Shown here: positions 60,122 to 64,000 of the stretch, one piece after another
Numbering within the stretch: position 1 is the stretch's first letter
Layout: the number at the start of each line of letters is the position of its first letter
Assembly (NCBI RefSeq): GCF_964204865.1
Contig: NC_135256.1
Coordinates: 18,939,703-19,003,702 of the forward strand
From: Styela clava
Taxonomy: Eukaryota > Chordata > Ascidiacea > Stolidobranchia > Styelidae
Direction of reading: 5' to 3'
DNA: 64,000 nt
Notes under the pieces: model-generated
Told to the model about the DNA's origin: nothing
The model's input: the letters and a program-made list of their open reading frames with translations, nothing else
Databases searched by the model: none
Position numbers and translations under genes: made by a program

Positions 60122-62384
60122 GGGAGATAGTCTTAGTATGCAGTTGAGAGTTTTCACATCGTCAGTTCGTCCTAGTACATAATATTAAAGCAAAGAAGTT
60201 CCCAAAAATCTCACTAAGCAAAAAATTCATTCAATGTTTATTTCTTATTTTTTTTATTATTTTATTCTGCTATATCTCATTAAATAACTTAAGCTGTATG
60301 AATGCATGGGTTTTAGTCTTTTCGTTTGTTGTTTGTTTCAGTTGATAAAAATAAAAATGTATCATAGAATGACAAAAAAGTTGTGCGCTTACTCAGCAGT
60401 TATTTTTAAAACGGCCCGCGATAGCAAATAGGTTAGTCACCTCTGATAGATGTTGGATTGAACTAACGATAACTAATTGATATGCTTGAAACATAGGGCT
60501 GATGTCGTAGCTTTTTGCTATAAGAGTAACTTCTAAATGTCTGCTACGATACGTGTTAAGTTGAATATAATTGAAAATTAAACAATTCACTGCGAAGGTA
60601 TTATCGGATACTGGTCTTGTGTCATATACGTGTTGAACTTGTTCAGATCGTGCTAAGTTTGCCTGAGGGCATTCAACATCATAAAGTAGACGAGGTTAAG
60701 GCAACTTAAAATTAATATCCCACAGAATTTCTATAATTCACTATGTACGACAGTGATATTGGAATTAACTGAAGGCAAAAGTATTCATAGGGTATACTAT
60801 TGTAGTAAAAAGTGCTGATATGACGATTTCTTGAGCAACAGTGATATTATATTTGTATGCCTGCTGCAGGTCCAAAGGTGGCAATTCAGAAACGATTGTG
60901 TTTTAGGAAAGACAGAGTTTCGCTTGCAAATCATGTGTAAGAAGTGAGCTGTGTTTGCTTTTAGTGTAGGCCTTGCTACCTAAAATTTTAATGCTTGACT
61001 TATTAGTTGAGATATAAGATTTTTCTATCAGCTCACAAGAACTACTCGAGACTATTTTTTTTGTTAGAAAAATGGCATAAATTTGAATGCTAACAAATGA
61101 ATATATGTTCTAGTATAGTCAATGAACATTTTTGCGTTATTAATTTGCTCAAAACGAGGTCGTACGCACTACGAGGTAGGAAAGCTACAGGTAACCACTG
61201 AAATGCTTATGGAGCTACCGGAACTATATAGATTTAAAGTGGTGCATGCCATTAAACGTGAGACTCGAACTAAGTCAAGCCAATACGATCAGTAAAACAA
61301 CGATGAGATGTTGAATATCACCCAGAATAATAAAATCTATACGTTGAAACATGTCTTTGAAACCAAATTATGTTATTGCTCTTGAGAAATTCTTCTTGTG
61401 AGAAAACCTTATGCGTAAATCAGCTATTTGTTGGTGAATCTGATTTCGAACGCTTAAACAGTACGGAGTACAGTGCGGAGGTGCTCTTTTCGGACCCGAT
61501 AAATTTGATCATGTAAGATGGGTTTCGTCGGAGTTAGATAGAGCGTGTATATCAAATATGCAGACAAAATCATCGACCATATGCGTGCAGATACAATTGT
61601 ATGAATGTCTAGAAAGTTACTCAGGACAGATATCCCTTTTTTACTTGAGAAAATTCCTGCGTTTTAAGCATAAAAATCCAACAAAATAAAAGTAAAGAAA
61701 AATAGTAACACAGAACCTCAAACTATTACAGTTTGAGTACAATGCGAGATCTAAATTTTCCTGCGTAACTCGTATCGCTGTTTATCATTTTATTGTTTGC
61801 GTTTCAGTTTTGTGTACGACGTAGTAATATATTTGCAATGTTCACAAGGTTTAATCCCGATTAGAGCGTGTTTTTCTTCTATTATAGCGTGTTTCACTGG
61901 TCTAAATTGCCCAGGTGATAGTTTACTTCGCATAGTTAAATCACATTTAAAACTTTGGCAAATATTTCGTATTTCGACTTATATGTTTGTTATTTTGAGG
62001 CTGACTTCAAAACAAAATATCTTATGTATTCTAAGGCCAACCTTACTAGCAAGCTTAAAGTGTAATTAAAGCAATTGTTTAATTTAAACCAGAGTTCGGT
62101 GATTTCAATAAAGTTTGAATCTGAAAATTGCGTGTTCTATACCCAATTGCACCCCGAATTGAAATGCACCTCAAAATTTCTAATTGCTGTATTGTAGTGT
62201 ATGTTACTTGCTAGGCACAATCGGGAAGTTACTTCCAAACTGCTATATATATATTGCATATTTTTCATTTCAGGATGGATTTTGAAAATAATCCTTCTGC
62301 TTCTCAATCAAAAATACTTTTGATATTGAATTAGTTTTACTGTCAAAAATTCGATTGCAGGAATATTAAGTGCACACTTTTGTT

Positions 62385-62494
62385 GATACTCCCGTAGTGT
62401 GTGTACCAGGATAGGGTTAGGCCATAATTTTATTCCGATTTTCCTTATTTTGGTTCTATTTCCTCCATATTAGTACACATACTTCAGGAACGCC
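62385..62494 (+). mobile_element. Foldback-family MITE upstream of copy G
   Basis: Opens GATACTCCCGTAGTGTGTGT and closes ACTTCAGGAACGCC, with the GGGTTAGGCCATAA core and an internal deletion. Flanks CTTTTGTT (62377-62384) and ATATTGTT (62495-62502) agree at 6 of 8. It ends 40 nt before the acceptor-like site of copy G. Confidence 0.72.
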
Positions 62495-62563
62495 ATATTG
62501 TTTACTGTATCAATAAAGTATCACTTTATTTCAGGTCGGTAAAAATTTCGAAACTTTGTTAAA

Positions 62564-64000
62564 ATGATTCGCAGACGCCGTGGAATATTACTTCTGTCTG
62601 GAATTTCTATCTCTATTTTCTTTTTGTTGCACGAAAAAATAAGTTCAAATATTTCATTGTCACCATCAAACGAACAAATAGTGCAGATGCACGAGGAATT
62701 TGAAACTGCAGATAAAAGTCTAGAGGGTATGAAAGAAGCAAAAAAAGAATCCAGTTTAGAGGAAGAAATACCCCACATCAAAAAAGAACCAATAAACAGA
62801 AAGCTCAAAAATTCCAAACAACAGACACTACCACGACACCAGAATGAAGAAATGAAAGAAAACATAAACAAAGTCAAGAACGAAAGGCTAACACGAAAAG
62901 CAACGCCGAAGAAGAATATTTTAACTCAGAAATCACAACTTTTTCAGGCAGATCCAGAAAATGATGCAAAAACGGCAGCAAGGTTCCAAAAGAGAGTCAA
63001 AACAATGAAAAGTCGTTGCCCAGCATGGAAGCATTCCCCATTCAAGTAAGTAAACTGCACTAAACCTCCTGGACCTATCAAATATGCTCGCGACTTAACT
63101 GCAAACCCTTTCAGGTCGATGAAATTTTTGCCTCGATGTGCTTATATATGAAACGCGTTCTTCTGAAATTTCGGAACTTGTCCCTACAAAAAAGCTGTTT
63201 TTAGACTAGGTTGTACCGTTTACTGTCAGTGTACTTATCAAATAAAAATAAACTTTATGCCCAATTTTTTCCAAGATTTCAGTTATATGTAATTCACTAT
63301 ATATCACAGCTATTTTCCTGGTAGTATCTATATTGGCTGCTTCAAGCTTAGGGTCATTTGGTATGTACTGACCTGTAATTCTACACTATGATTCTTTATT
63401 ATCCCTGTATCTCTTGGAACTTCAGTGTTCGCTCGTTACTGCGCTCAGATATCAATCTTCTTTGTTTCTAAGTGATCGTGTGACCTCGCTCCAAGATGTG
63501 TTCCTTTTAGGGTAGGATTTGCATATTTATCCAGGCGGAGAGGAATGTCGAAAAGACGGCCTAATTATATGGCGAACCAAGGCCTCTCGTCCGGTTACCA
63601 GTCCAATTAACCAGTTATTTGTTTTCGGAAGCATGTACCTTTTACTTCTGACAGAGTGTGCGTGAATTAGCTTTTTGAAAAACAAATTTGCACTTGCGTT
63701 TTCTACCAGATTTTGTATTCACTAGAATATACAGAATACATCTTTGAATGAAAGTGGATCAGTAATTCGTAACTCATGATGATTGTAATGATATAATTAA
63801 ATGATATTCTGGGCCCCTCATTTGATATCTCCGACATATTGCTGTTATGGAATTCCTTTCTCGTGGGATTATATTTGAAAATTGTGTAACTTTGTTTGCA
63901 TGTGATACCATTCCTACACTATGAGCAATTTTTCTCATTACAATTATTCTTTTTCTTTCAGAAAAAATTGGGTGGTGAACAAAAACTTTCTGATCAATTA
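62564..64000 (+). CDS. Carbohydrate sulfotransferase, type II membrane (copy G, 3' cut by window)
   Basis: Exon 1 is 62564-63045 (160 codons plus 2 nt) and exon 2 starts at 63962 after TTTCTTTCAG. The window ends 13 codons into exon 2. MIRRRRG and an anchor at about 8-22 begin the protein. The stem, about 115 residues of mostly lysine and glutamate, is much longer than in the other copies and probably helical. Before the junction, TAARFQKRVKTMKSRCP matches the RF-x-KR...C signature that ends exon 1 in the other copies. Exon 2 opens KKNWVVNKNFLIN, matching WVKNHNFLVD of copy D and WVSNFYFLVD of copy F. The phase-2 junction is the same as in the family. The catalytic motifs lie outside the window, so activity cannot be judged. 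Confidence 0.87.

Larger units (their letters stand above)
58108..62563. other. Long intergenic region upstream of copy G
   Basis: 4.4 kb without a supported gene. It holds the foldback elements at 59908 and 62385. Frames at 59044-59329 and 61797-62069 are hydrophobic by composition only and lack splice support. An acceptor-like CTTTATTTCAG ends at 62534, 29 nt before the copy G start. Confidence 0.45.

Overview
This is a eukaryotic nuclear window. It is AT-rich, its genes are split by GT-AG introns, and it is full of decayed DNA transposons. The gene content (a four-transmembrane two-pore K+ channel and animal-type Golgi carbohydrate sulfotransferases) points to a metazoan. The compact genes, AT-rich introns and a splice-acceptor-like AG just upstream of every intact gene start fit a tunicate or similar marine invertebrate deuterostome, but the phylum is an inference and not proven by the window.

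Layout. 1-10.1 kb: no convincing host gene; a 2.4-kb decayed hAT transposon with a perfect 8-bp target duplication (2622-5055), a second internally deleted hAT relic (7486-8417) and one small inverted-repeat element. 10.1-18.7 kb: a complete six-exon two-pore-domain K+ channel gene on + (479 aa). 20-64 kb: a cluster of type II membrane carbohydrate sulfotransferases (PF03567-like). One is on - (20075-23283) and five readable ones are on + (24922-27150, 36910-40607, 41986-44190, 46118-50833, and 62564 to the window end, partial). A sixth + copy (30868-35352) is a heavily damaged pseudogene split by a 2.64-kb transposon. All copies share a four-exon design with intron phases 2-0-2, a nearly fixed 295-nt exon 2 carrying the 5'-phosphosulfate loop, a 110-nt exon 3 carrying the 3'-phosphate motif, and a last exon of about 406 nt ending in GGFE. 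Inside the cluster, at 54371-55965, lies an unrelated four-exon gene of unknown function. Its 298-aa protein appears to contain a degenerate internal repeat, and its second intron reads best as a GC-AG intron.

Mobile DNA. At least seven separate hAT-like elements with 8-bp target duplications, one mariner-like element with TA ends and a residual helix-turn-helix reading frame, and about ten copies of a short inverted-repeat (foldback) family are present. The foldback family has 8-bp duplications and carries telomere-like TTAGGG units and an AAGATGGCG core. Several elements sit in introns, notably three in intron 1 of the sulfotransferase at 46118-50833.

How the genes work together. The sulfotransferases should sit in the Golgi membrane with a lumenal catalytic domain, each moving sulfate from PAPS to a sugar. 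Their catalytic exons are conserved while the membrane anchor and stem differ freely, as expected for a locally expanding family with diverging localisation or acceptors. The K+ channel and the repeat protein show no obvious functional tie to the cluster.
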